Made by a program: the position numbers and the translations under genes
Shown: piece by piece, positions 50,163 through 58,285 of the stretch
Numbering within the stretch: the stretch's first letter is position 1
Layout of the letters: every line of letters begins with the position of its first letter
Assembly (NCBI RefSeq): GCF_900290235.1
Contig: NZ_OLMK01000068.1
Location: 145,381-209,380, forward strand
DNA from: Streptomyces sp. MA5143a
GTDB taxonomy: Bacteria > Actinomycetota > Actinomycetes > Streptomycetales > Streptomycetaceae
DNA length: 64,000 nt
Direction of reading: 5' to 3'
Notes under the pieces: generated by a model
What the model saw: the letters and a program-made list of their open reading frames with translations, nothing else
The model's database searches: none
What the model was told of the DNA's origin: nothing

Positions 50163-50591
50163 ATGACACGCCCCATCCCCGCCACCCACAGCCAGCTCGA
50201 CCAGCTGCTCACCGGACTGGTGGACCGGGTCGCCGAGGTCGACCACGCCGTCGTGCTCTCCGAGGACGGGCTGGTCGTCAGCAAGTCCACCGCGTTCCTG
50301 CGCGACGACGCCGAGCGGCTGGCGGCGACCGCGTCCGGGCTGATGAGCCTCAGCAAGGGCGTCAGCATGGACTTCCGCGGCGGTCCCGTGCGCCAGCTGC
50401 TCATAGAGATGGGCAACGCCTTCCTCATCCTCACCAACGCCGGGCCCGGCGCCAACCTCGCCGTGCTCACCCGGCAGGGCGCGGACGTCGGCGTGGTGGC
50501 GTACCAGATGAACATGCTGGTGAAGAAGATCGGCGAGCACCTCAGCGCGGCCCCGCGCGCGGGCGTGGTCGTCGCGGACAGCGGCGAGTGA
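50163..50591 (+). CDS. cvnB: Conservon roadblock/LC7 protein CvnB
   Basis: A 142-residue roadblock-domain protein. ATG 50163 is chosen because aagga lies 7 bp upstream; the in-frame ATG at 50148 is ahead of that site. 'LDQLLTGLVDRVAEVDHAVV' and 'LSEDGLVVSKSTAFLRDDAE' are typical, with 'LIEMGNAFLILTNAGPGANL' and 'VAYQMNMLVKKIGEHLSAAP' completing the fold. These proteins bind and regulate the Ras-like CvnD. It lies 48 bp after cvnA. Confidence 0.94.
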   Translation: MTRPIPATHSQLDQLLTGLVDRVAEVDHAVVLSEDGLVVSKSTAFLRDDAERLAATASGLMSLSKGVSMDFRGGPVRQLLIEMGNAFLILTNAGPGANLAVLTRQGADVGVVAYQMNMLVKKIGEHLSAAPRAGVVVADSGE

Positions 50592-50592
50592 G

Positions 50593-50949
50593 GTGAACGG
50601 AGGCGACGCGGCGGGCCGGCTGGTTCGCCCGTTCACCCTGACCGGCGGCCGGACCAGACCGAGTCGGAGCGACTTCACCCTCCTCACCACGGTGACGGCG
50701 GTGGACCCGCAGCCCGACGGCGGGGCCCGGCCGCAGCCCGAGCACACCAGGATCCTCAGACTCTGCGCCGAGCCGATCGTGGTGGCGGAGCTGGCCACCG
50801 GCCTCGACCTCCCGGTGAGCGTGGTGGCGATCATGCTCTGCGACCTGCTGGAGGCGGGCCGGATCACCGTACGGCAGCCGCGGCTGATCTCCCGCACTCC
50901 CGACCTGGACCTGCTGAAGAAAGTGAGGGACGGCCTTGGCCGCCTCTGA
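50593..50949 (+). CDS. cvnC: Conservon DUF742 protein CvnC
   Basis: A 118-residue DUF742 protein from GTG 50593, one base after the cvnB stop. 'LVRPFTLTGGRTRPSRSDFT' is the family's opening and the later part, 'ILRLCAEPIVVAELATGLDL' and 'PVSVVAIMLCDLLEAGRITV', is a winged-helix-like region. DUF742 proteins act between CvnB and the GTPase CvnD. It overlaps cvnD by 14 bp. Confidence 0.94.
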   Translation: MNGGDAAGRLVRPFTLTGGRTRPSRSDFTLLTTVTAVDPQPDGGARPQPEHTRILRLCAEPIVVAELATGLDLPVSVVAIMLCDLLEAGRITVRQPRLISRTPDLDLLKKVRDGLGRL

Positions 50950-51517
50950 CCCCACCCCTCAGGGGATGCCGGCTCCCGACGCGGTGAAGATACTCATCGC
51001 CGGCGGATTCGGCGTCGGCAAGACGACCATGGTCGGGTCGGTCAGCGAGATCGTCCCGCTGCGCACCGAGGAACCCCTCACCACCGCGGGACTCGGCGTC
51101 GACGACCTCGACGGCATCCCCGACAAACAGGCCACCACGGTCGCCCTCGACTTCGGGCGGATCAGCATCGGGGACGACCTCGTGCTGTATCTGTTCGGTA
51201 CCCCCGGGCAGCAGCGGTTCTGGTTCATGTGGAACGACCTGGCGATCGGCGCGCTCGGCGCGGTCGTCCTCGTGGACGTCCGCAGACCGGAGTCGAGCTT
51301 CGCTGCGATCGACTTCTTCGAGCGCCGGAAGATACCGTTCGTCATCGGCGTCAACGGGTTCTACGGCGAGCACCCGTACGAACCGGAGGAGATCCGCGAG
51401 GCGCTCGCCCTGCCCGAGCGCACCCCGGTCCTCCTCTTCGACGCCCGCGAACGCGCCTCGTGCCGAGACGTGTTGATCGCCCTCCTGGACCAGCTGATCG
51501 CGACCTCGGCCCGCTGA
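50936..51517 (+). CDS. cvnD: Conservon Ras-like GTPase CvnD
   Basis: A 193-residue ATP/GTP-binding protein from TTG 50936, with gaggga 5 bp upstream. The P-loop is GGFGVGKTTMVGS (23-35), the switch-II-like motif is YLFGTPGQQRFWFMW and the usual guanine-binding NKxD is replaced by VNGFYGE, as in other conservon GTPases. It overlaps the 3-prime end of cvnC. The set A-B-C-D in this order and spacing defines a conservon; in Streptomyces coelicolor such sets influence differentiation and antibiotic timing. Confidence 0.94.
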   Translation: MAASDPTPQGMPAPDAVKILIAGGFGVGKTTMVGSVSEIVPLRTEEPLTTAGLGVDDLDGIPDKQATTVALDFGRISIGDDLVLYLFGTPGQQRFWFMWNDLAIGALGAVVLVDVRRPESSFAAIDFFERRKIPFVIGVNGFYGEHPYEPEEIREALALPERTPVLLFDARERASCRDVLIALLDQLIATSAR

Positions 51518-51547
51518 GGGGTCAGGGCGCCGCCGGCGTCGCGGTTC

Positions 51548-52153
51548 TCAGGGGCGGGCCTCCTCGCGGACGAGGCCGGACACGTGGTCGGTGATGGTGT
51601 CGAGGATGCTCGTCCAGGCCGTGTCGTCGCCCAGGACCAGGAAGTTGAGGGTGAGGCCGTCCGTCATGGCGGCCAGATAACGGGCCAGGACGGGTACGGG
51701 GACGGTCAGTTCGAAGTCCGTCGTACGGCGCAGGTGCTCGATCAGTTCGGTGTACGTGTCGCAGTACATCTCGTACTGGCGCCGCGCCAGGTGCTCGAAC
51801 CCGGGTTCCCGCAGGGCGTACTGGGTCAGCTCGTAGGTGAGCATGTGCTCGCCCGGGTGGGCGGACACATGGTCCCAGTACGCCTGGAAACCGGCCCGGA
51901 CGGTCTCCCTGAGCGTCTCCCGAGGGCGGAGCGCCTCCCGCACCAGCGCCACGTAGTGGCCGGTGATGGTGGTGATGACGGACTCGATCAGCTCCTGCTT
52001 CGAGGCGAAGCAGTAGTGGAAGACGCTCAGCGACACGCCTGCCTCGGCCGCGATGGACCGGGTCGTCGTCCTGGGGACGCCGTCCCGGGTCATCGCGCGG
52101 ATCGCCGCTTCGGTCAGCTGTCTGCGGCGTTCGGCCGACGGCAGGCGTGCCAT
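51548..52153 (-). CDS. TetR-family regulator
   Basis: A 201-residue TetR protein from the ATG at 52153 (MARLPSAERRRQLTEAAIRA). Its helix-turn-helix is 'TTTRSIAAEAGVSLSVFHYC' then FASKQELIESVI. The C-terminal domain has 'YWDHVSAHPGEHMLTYELTQ' and 'QYEMYCDTYTELIEHLRRTT', like the group with a YfiR-type ligand domain. It is 28 bp downstream of the secreted amidohydrolase gene and may be co-transcribed, or may control the operon. It converges on the conservon. Confidence 0.87.
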   Translation of the reverse strand: MARLPSAERRRQLTEAAIRAMTRDGVPRTTTRSIAAEAGVSLSVFHYCFASKQELIESVITTITGHYVALVREALRPRETLRETVRAGFQAYWDHVSAHPGEHMLTYELTQYALREPGFEHLARRQYEMYCDTYTELIEHLRRTTDFELTVPVPVLARYLAAMTDGLTLNFLVLGDDTAWTSILDTITDHVSGLVREEARP

Positions 52154-52181
52154 GTGGTTCCCTTTCCCCCGTGGACTGCGG

Positions 52182-54242
52182 TCAGCTGCTGTAGACGCCG
52201 ACCTCGTAGAGGGAGTAACCCCAGTCCGTACCGCGGTCGGTCCCCAGCATCCGAACATATCGGGCCGTCACCCCGGAGAACTTGGCGGTGTCGAGACCGC
52301 CGTCACCCGAAGTGGTGGACCACACCGTCTTCCAGGTCGAGCCGTCGGTGGAGACGTCGATCTGGTACGCCTTGCCGTAGGCCCGCTCCCAGTCCAGTGT
52401 GACCTTCCGGATCGTGTGCGAGGTGCCGAGGTCCACCTGCCACCACTGGGAGTCGCTCCAGTCGCTCGCCCAGCGGGTGCCGCCGTCACCGTCCACGGCC
52501 CGGCCTGGCTGGTAGCTGGTGAAGGGGTTGGACTCGGACGCACTGGCCGTCGCCGTCTTCCCCTTGGCCAGGTTGACGCCCGCCTGGTGGTCCTCGGAGG
52601 AGCCCCAGGTGTCGAGGTAGGACTCGGCGCCCTCGAAGAGGTCGTCCACGACGCCCTGGCCGCTGGTCTGCCGGATGTCCTCGATCCAGTCGGGGATCAT
52701 GCCGACGTGGGCCGCGCCGTCGGTGTTGTAGTCGAAGGTGCGCTGACCGGTGGTCTGCCTGTCCACGGTCGAGCCGCCGTCGACGGTCTTGAAGGGGTAC
52801 TTCACCGGGTTGGAGGTGTTCGCGCCGCGCGGGGCGGGGTGGTCGCCGATGCCGTTGAAGTCCGTGCCGTAGCCGTAGCCCACGTCGTACTTCGTCCGCA
52901 GCGCGTCGGTGCGCGCGGCCTCCTTGCCGAACTCCTCGGAGCCGTGCATGTACTGGGCGACGAAACCGCCGAGGGAGTAGACCCGCTCGGTCCAGTTCAG
53001 GTCCATCCAGCTGTGCGAGGAAATGACGCCCGGGTAGGACGCGGCCTCGAACATGTCCAGGACCTGGCCGGTGGCCTTGACGCTCATGTGGTCGATCTCG
53101 AGCATCATCTTGCGCTTCATCATGCCCTGCACGGCGTACTCGCCGAGATCGGTGAGCCCGCGCACGTTGCACTGCGCGTTGTCGTCGTACTCCGGCACCT
53201 CGGTGCCCTCGGGCAGATCCTTCTCGGCCTTCGTCGCCGCGTCACCGATCGGGTTGTCCTTCTGCGGGCCCTTGCACTTCTCCGTCTGCCAGAAGGTGCC
53301 CGTCGACAGGAACTGACCGACGTTGATCGCCGTACCGAGACCGTGCTCGTCGAACCGGACGCCGCACAGCGCGTTGTCGAACTTGTGGCACAGGAACATG
53401 CTGCGCACGCCCAGGCCGTACAGCTCGTCGAGGCCCTTGTCGATGTCCGCCTTGCTGCACTGCGCGATGTCGAGGATCTGCTTGCAGCCGAACGGCTCCG
53501 AGGTCTCCACACCGAGGACGACGGCGAGCTTGCCCTGCTTGATCACCTCACGGGCCTGCGCGCTGTCGGTGACGATCCGGAACCAGCCCTTGCCGGCGCC
53601 GCCGTACTGCTTGTCGATGTAGTCCTGGAGGTCGTACGTCAGCTTCGCCTGGAGCCGGATCGAGGTCATCTCGTCGCAGCTGCGGTCCTTGAACGGGTAG
53701 ATCGAGCAGATCATCCCGTTGGTCACCAGGTCGTTGACCAGCACCCGCTGGCCGCCCCTCCAGGCGCGCTCGACCCAGGCGTAGTAGTTGGCCTGGTGGG
53801 TCATCGAGTCGTACGCCGGCCAGTCCTTGAACGTCGGGTAGCCGACCGGGTCGTGCTTGCCGTCGCCGCCGTGGGTGATGTAGTCGAAGATCGCGAGGGT
53901 GCCGTCCGGGTAGTGCTCGGGACAGTCCTTCAGCGCGTCGGCGATGCCCGACGTCGAGAAGACCTTGCCGCAGATCAGCCGGCCGCCGAACGCCTCGTTG
54001 GAGAACAGGTGGTTGTGCGCGTCCACGAATCCGCGCACCTCGCCCGCCGCGTTCGTGCCCTTGAACGGCTCGCCCGTGACGTTGATCTGGGAGTCGGGCG
54101 TCGGCCGGGCGGTGGGCTGCCACCAGTCGCCGGTGGCGGCCGAACTGGCCGACGGGCTGAGCAGCATGCCCATCGCGGTCAGGAACAGCGTCAACACCAT
54201 GAGGGGTCTGCGTCTGTGGTGGGCGCGTCGGGTCCGGGGCAT
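52182..54242 (-). CDS. Secreted amidohydrolase-like enzyme with a C-terminal discoidin/CBM32 domain
   Basis: A 686-residue exported protein. The signal peptide runs RRAHHRRRPLMVLTLFLTAM to about SASSAATG. The catalytic part (about 50-550) has metal-site motifs of a TIM-barrel metallohydrolase: DAHNHLFSNEAFGG, 'VVLGVETSEPFGC', 'MFLCHKFDNALCG', 'MMLEIDHMSVKATG' and 'GVISSHSWMDLNW', as in membrane-dipeptidase-like families. It also has many Cys. The last 125 residues ('LAKGKTATASASESNPFTSY', 'SDSQWWQVDLGTSHTI', 'YVRMLGTDRGTDWGYSLYEV') are an F5/8 type C carbohydrate-binding module. The substrate is unknown. Confidence 0.8.
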   Translation of the reverse strand: MPRTRRAHHRRRPLMVLTLFLTAMGMLLSPSASSAATGDWWQPTARPTPDSQINVTGEPFKGTNAAGEVRGFVDAHNHLFSNEAFGGRLICGKVFSTSGIADALKDCPEHYPDGTLAIFDYITHGGDGKHDPVGYPTFKDWPAYDSMTHQANYYAWVERAWRGGQRVLVNDLVTNGMICSIYPFKDRSCDEMTSIRLQAKLTYDLQDYIDKQYGGAGKGWFRIVTDSAQAREVIKQGKLAVVLGVETSEPFGCKQILDIAQCSKADIDKGLDELYGLGVRSMFLCHKFDNALCGVRFDEHGLGTAINVGQFLSTGTFWQTEKCKGPQKDNPIGDAATKAEKDLPEGTEVPEYDDNAQCNVRGLTDLGEYAVQGMMKRKMMLEIDHMSVKATGQVLDMFEAASYPGVISSHSWMDLNWTERVYSLGGFVAQYMHGSEEFGKEAARTDALRTKYDVGYGYGTDFNGIGDHPAPRGANTSNPVKYPFKTVDGGSTVDRQTTGQRTFDYNTDGAAHVGMIPDWIEDIRQTSGQGVVDDLFEGAESYLDTWGSSEDHQAGVNLAKGKTATASASESNPFTSYQPGRAVDGDGGTRWASDWSDSQWWQVDLGTSHTIRKVTLDWERAYGKAYQIDVSTDGSTWKTVWSTTSGDGGLDTAKFSGVTARYVRMLGTDRGTDWGYSLYEVGVYSS

Positions 54243-54794
54243 CGTTCACGTCCTTGGTCGAGGGAAGCGCGGTCGATCGGCCAGACCCTGCGGGACGCGC
54301 GCACACCACGACGCCATAGCCCGGTTGTCATGGCTGGCACAAGCGATGTGACGAGAATCGCCACTGTGGTGATGCGAGTCAATAGTCCGGGACAGATGAC
54401 CTGATGGTGATCGTGTGGTAGGCGTCGAGATGACGTCCCGTCAAACAGCGTGTCCCGCACTGTCGTCAGCGGCGATCTCCGGCAATTCGGGTCGGTGTGC
54501 GGCCCGTTACGGTCGACCCGGCGGTCGTCGCGCAGTCGAGGGCGACCGGAGGTCCCCGGCGTTTCGGCCACTTCCGGCCGGCCCTCGTCCCCGGACAGCG
54601 ACATGTGCTGTACCGGATCGTGTCCGGGCAGGTGGCGGGTCTGCCCCCGGGCCTGGGGAGCTTCCTGAGGGGCGACGACACCGCGACGTCATGGTGCCCG
54701 AGCCCAATCGGAGGGCGCCGAGTTCGTGCCGGTGTCCATATGCCCCGGCTCCTGGGAAGGGCAGCCTCGTGGAGACGCATGAGGAGGAAGCGCA
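54243..54794. promoter_or_regulatory. 552-bp noncoding region between the amidohydrolase and tryptophan operon
   Basis: No convincing gene. Frames such as 54415-54798 look random and carry no family sequence. An imperfect 33-bp palindrome at 54349-54381 (tgacgagaatcgccac against tgtggtgatgcgagtca, about 12 of 16 pairs) may be an operator. The indoleamine dioxygenase start is fixed by GAGGAGGA at 54780-54787, 7 bp before GTG 54795. The promoter for a ten-gene operon must lie here or be read from further up. Confidence 0.45.
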
Positions 54795-55964
54795 GTGATC
54801 CCTGAGACGACGCGCATACGCGCTCCCCGGCCCCGAGTGGCCGCGCTGGACGAGTACGCCATCGATGACGTGCACGGGTTCGTGCCCGCCGAGGACCCGG
54901 TGGACGCCCTGCCGGCGTACTACGAACCGTGGGAGCGGCTCGGGCGGAACATCGCGGCCCTGATCATGACAGGGCGGATGCGCCCTGCGGTCGAGTCGAT
55001 GCCCGTCCTCGCACCGGACCGGCTGCGCTCCGGCGGGGAGCAGGAACGGGCCATGCTGCTGTTGTGCTCTCTGGCGAACGCGTACGTGTGGGCCACCGAC
55101 ACACCCGCCAACACGCTTCCGGCACCGGTGGCAGGGCCGCTCCACACGCTCGCCGAAGCCCTGGACCGGGCGCCGATCGTCTCCCACGCCTCCATCGTGC
55201 TCCACAACTGGCGGCGCATCGACACCGGCGAACCGCTGAGCATGTCGAACATCGACACCCAGGTGACGTTCCTCGGCGGCGTCGACGAGAAGTGGTTCTA
55301 TCTGGCGACGGTGGGCGTCGAACTCGCCGGCGCTCCCGGGCTGCCCCTGCTCGTGCGGGCCCAGCACGCGGCGGCGGACGAGGACCAGGCCGGTCTCACC
55401 GAGGCGCTGCTCGGTATCCGCGATGTCGTCGACAAGGTGACCGACGCGTTCCTCGACGTCGAACGCTGGTGCGATCACTACGTCTTCTACCATCGCATCA
55501 GGCCGTTCCTCACGGGATGGTCCGCGCCGGGGCTGCGCTTCGAGGGCGTGGACCGGGAACCGCTGGTGCTGGCCGGCGGGAGCGCCGCCCAGAGCTCCCT
55601 CATCCAGGCCTTCGACGCAGGACTCGACATACCGCACCCGCACGGGATGACGGCGGGATTCCTGACCGGCATGCGCGCCTACATGCCCGCGCCGCACCGT
55701 CGCTTCCTGGAGGACCTCGAGGCCGGTCCGTCGGTCCGTGAACGCGTCGAGCGAAGCCGCGGCGCCCACCCCCGGCTCGGCGACGCGTACAACGCGGCGG
55801 TGGACGCCCTGGTCCGGCTCCGGGCCCAGCACATCGGCATCACCGGGCGCTACATCAAGCGGTTCGAGAGCGACCGGGAGACCGCCAAGGGAACCGGCGG
55901 CAGCGACTTCGTCGCCTTTCTGAAGAAGTCGCGGGAGGAGACCACCGATCGGCTGCTGCCATGA
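54795..55964 (+). CDS. Indoleamine 2,3-dioxygenase
   Basis: A 389-residue IDO-family heme enzyme that opens the indole ring of tryptophan to N-formylkynurenine. 'GFVPAEDPVDALPAYYEPWE', 'ANAYVWATDTPANTLPAPVA', 'FYHRIRPFLTGWSAPG', 'LVLAGGSAAQSSLIQAFDAG' and 'RRFLEDLEAGPSVRERVERS' fit the family. The proximal heme ligand is His346 in RAQHIGITGRYI, the same number as in human IDO1, and the C-terminal GTGGSDFVAFLK is the other IDO mark. Start GTG 54795 has GAGGAGGA 7 bp upstream. It leads the catabolic operon and overlaps the next gene by 4 bp (ATGA). Bacteria more often use TDO for this step. Confidence 0.93.
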   Translation: MIPETTRIRAPRPRVAALDEYAIDDVHGFVPAEDPVDALPAYYEPWERLGRNIAALIMTGRMRPAVESMPVLAPDRLRSGGEQERAMLLLCSLANAYVWATDTPANTLPAPVAGPLHTLAEALDRAPIVSHASIVLHNWRRIDTGEPLSMSNIDTQVTFLGGVDEKWFYLATVGVELAGAPGLPLLVRAQHAAADEDQAGLTEALLGIRDVVDKVTDAFLDVERWCDHYVFYHRIRPFLTGWSAPGLRFEGVDREPLVLAGGSAAQSSLIQAFDAGLDIPHPHGMTAGFLTGMRAYMPAPHRRFLEDLEAGPSVRERVERSRGAHPRLGDAYNAAVDALVRLRAQHIGITGRYIKRFESDRETAKGTGGSDFVAFLKKSREETTDRLLP

Positions 55965-56851
55965 CAGCACCTGTGTACGGGGACTTCGACCAGGGCCGGC
56001 TGGACGCCCAGTACTCGCCCAGCAGCATGGTGGACGACATCCGGCCGTTCCTGGACGACTACGCGGACCGCAGCCGTCTCGCCCGACAGGAGCTGGCCGC
56101 GGTGGCCCGTCGCGACCTGCGCTTCGGACCGGGACACGACGACCGGCTGGACGTCTACGGCCCCTCGGGACCGGGCACGGGAAACCGGCCCGCCCTGTTC
56201 TTCGTGCACGGCGGATACTGGCAGCAGCTGTCCAAGGAGGACACCGCGTTCCCGGCTCCCGCCCTGGTGGGGGCGGGAGCCGTCTACGCCACTCCGGACT
56301 ACACCCTCGCCCCGCACGCCCGGCTCTCGGACATCGTCGACCAGGTGCGCAGGGCCTTCGTCTGGCTGTGGCGCCGGGCGGCCGACCATCGCATCGACCC
56401 CGAGCGGATCGTGGTCTCCGGATCCTCGGCCGGCGCTCACCTGGCCGCCATGCTGCTCGCCACGCCGTGGCGGCAGTGGGGTCTGCCCGCCGACCCCATC
56501 GCGGGCGCGGTGCTGTTCGGCGGGATCTACGACCTGACCCCGGTGCGGCAGACCTACGTCAATGACGTCGTGGGCATCGACGGCAGCGAGGTACGAGACT
56601 TCAGTCCGCTGTTGCTGACCCCCTCGGTCCGCTGCCCCGTGGTGATCGCCTGGGGGGAACGTGAGACGGACGAGTTCAAGCGGCAGTCGCGCGCGTTCAC
56701 GGAGCATCTGCGCCGGCAGGGCTGCCCGGTCACCGCGTTCGAGCAGTCCGGGCGCAACCACTTCGACTCTCCCGTGGAACTCGCCGTGCCCTCCGCCCGA
56801 GTCCATGCCGAGACCCTCCGTCTGATGGGTCTGGCCGCGGCTTCGCACTGA
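55961..56851 (+). CDS. Kynurenine formamidase (alpha/beta hydrolase type)
   Basis: A 296-residue alpha/beta hydrolase of the animal arylformamidase type. It has 'LFFVHGGYWQQLSKEDTAFP' with the HGGYW oxyanion motif, the nucleophile Ser in VVSGSSAGAHLAAM, a late 'VIAWGERETDEFKRQS' (acid) and the catalytic His in GRNHFDSPVE. It hydrolyses N-formylkynurenine to kynurenine and formate. Position directly after indoleamine dioxygenase, with a 4-bp overlap, supports this over a general esterase. It is unrelated to the KynB metal-dependent formamidase of many bacteria. Confidence 0.87.
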   Translation: MTAPVYGDFDQGRLDAQYSPSSMVDDIRPFLDDYADRSRLARQELAAVARRDLRFGPGHDDRLDVYGPSGPGTGNRPALFFVHGGYWQQLSKEDTAFPAPALVGAGAVYATPDYTLAPHARLSDIVDQVRRAFVWLWRRAADHRIDPERIVVSGSSAGAHLAAMLLATPWRQWGLPADPIAGAVLFGGIYDLTPVRQTYVNDVVGIDGSEVRDFSPLLLTPSVRCPVVIAWGERETDEFKRQSRAFTEHLRRQGCPVTAFEQSGRNHFDSPVELAVPSARVHAETLRLMGLAAASH

Positions 56852-56995
56852 CCGCTTCCCCGGCCACCAGAGCGACCGGCCCACTCAGGACCACCTTCCG
56901 GCTCATGTCCACCCTCCGGGCCCACGCGTGCCGCTTCGGCGCCTCCCTCGACCCGCCTGCGGTCATCCGGCTCCATCTCCCAGAAGGGCATTGCC

Positions 56996-58285
56996 TTGCT
57001 CGCGCGACCCACCGCCTCCGAAGCCGAGGCCCATCAGCTCGACCAAGCCCTCCCGGGGCACCGCGAGCTGTTCCACGTACCGCCCGCCGACGGCGGCCGG
57101 TACACCGACACCGCGTACCTCGCGGGCAACTCCCTCGGCCTACAGCCCAAGGCCACCCTCGCGGAGCTGACGGAGGACCTGTCCGACTGGAGCCGCTTCG
57201 GCGTCGAAGGCCATCACGACGCCGTACGCCCGTGGTTCGGCTATCACCGCCTGCTGACCCAGCCGGCCGCGCGGCTGGTCGGGGCGCTGCCCGAAGAGAC
57301 CGTCGTCATGAACTCCCTGACGGTGAACCTGCATCTGCTGATGGTCTCGTTCTACCGCCCCGAGGGGGAGCGGACACAGATCGTGATCGAGGACAGCGCC
57401 TTCCCCTCCGACAGCTACGCGGTGCGCAGCCATGTGCGCTTCCGGGGCCTCGATCCGGACCGGGCGGTCACCAGACTGCGTCCGCGTCCCGGGGAGGACT
57501 GCCTGCACACGGAGGACGTCGTCGACTTCCTCGACCGGCAGGGACACACCGTGGCCCTGATGCTGCTGGGCGGCGTCAACTACCTCACCGGCGAGCTCAT
57601 GGACATCCCCGCCATCACCGCGGCCGGCCACGCCGCGGGAGCGACGGTCGGCTGGGACCTCGCCCATGCGGCGGGCAACGTCCCGCTCCAGCTGCACGAC
57701 TGGGACGTCGACTTCGCCGCCTGGTGCTCCTACAAGTACCTCAACTCCGGCCCCGGCTCGCTGTCGGGGGTGTTCATCCACCAGCGGCACGTCACCGACC
57801 GCGGTCTGCACCGCCTGGAAGGGTGGTGGAGCACCGACGCCGCCACCCGGTTCCGGATGGAACCGGTCTCCCGGCCGCCGGCCACCGCCGACGCGTGGGC
57901 GATCTCCAATCCGCCCATTCTCGCCATGGGCCCGGTGCGCACCTCGCTGGAACTGTTCGACGCCGTCGGCATGGCGGCGCTACGGGGGCGCGGCGAGAAG
58001 CTGACCGGGTACCTGGAGGGGCTTCTCGACGCGATCACCCTCACCCGTCCACTGACGATGATCACTCCCAGGGACCCGCAACGCCGAGGTGCCCAGCTGT
58101 CGCTGCGCGTCGGCCGTACGAGCGCGGCTGCCCTGGCCCGCACGCTGCGCCACGAGCACGGAGTCGTCGCCGACGCCCGCGAGCCGGACATCATCCGGCT
58201 GGCGCCGGTGCCCCTCTACTCCACCTTCCACGACTGCTGGCGGGCCGCCGACGCGCTGGCCCACTCCGTTCCGGAGGAGAGATGA
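56996..58285 (+). CDS. kynU: Kynureninase
   Basis: A 429-residue PLP enzyme from TTG 56996, with aaggg 7 bp upstream. 'TDTAYLAGNSLGLQPKATLA' is the family's YLdGNSLG region with Ala for Asp, 'WSRFGVEGHHDAVRPWFGYH' follows, Asp221 in GWDLAHAAGN contacts the cofactor and Lys247 in WCSYKYLNSGPG holds PLP. 'RLEGWWSTDAATRFRMEP' is also typical. It cleaves kynurenine to anthranilate or 3-hydroxykynurenine to 3-hydroxyanthranilate, plus alanine. A 144-bp gap precedes it, the only break in the operon. It overlaps the next gene by ATGA. Confidence 0.93.
   Translation: MLARPTASEAEAHQLDQALPGHRELFHVPPADGGRYTDTAYLAGNSLGLQPKATLAELTEDLSDWSRFGVEGHHDAVRPWFGYHRLLTQPAARLVGALPEETVVMNSLTVNLHLLMVSFYRPEGERTQIVIEDSAFPSDSYAVRSHVRFRGLDPDRAVTRLRPRPGEDCLHTEDVVDFLDRQGHTVALMLLGGVNYLTGELMDIPAITAAGHAAGATVGWDLAHAAGNVPLQLHDWDVDFAAWCSYKYLNSGPGSLSGVFIHQRHVTDRGLHRLEGWWSTDAATRFRMEPVSRPPATADAWAISNPPILAMGPVRTSLELFDAVGMAALRGRGEKLTGYLEGLLDAITLTRPLTMITPRDPQRRGAQLSLRVGRTSAAALARTLRHEHGVVADAREPDIIRLAPVPLYSTFHDCWRAADALAHSVPEER

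Noticed and set aside
47742..50897. A 1051-codon frame on the minus strand antisense to the conservon
   Set aside because: It is a by-product of high GC in the third codon position of cvnA-cvnC. The sense frames have clear domains; this one is low-complexity with no family motif.
52053..54404. A 783-codon plus-strand frame opposite the amidohydrolase gene
   Set aside because: Antisense artefact; the minus-strand frame has a signal peptide, metal motifs and a discoidin domain.
54415..54798. A 127-codon frame upstream of indoleamine dioxygenase
   Set aside because: No ribosome site, random-looking Arg/Pro composition and overlap with the true start of the next gene.
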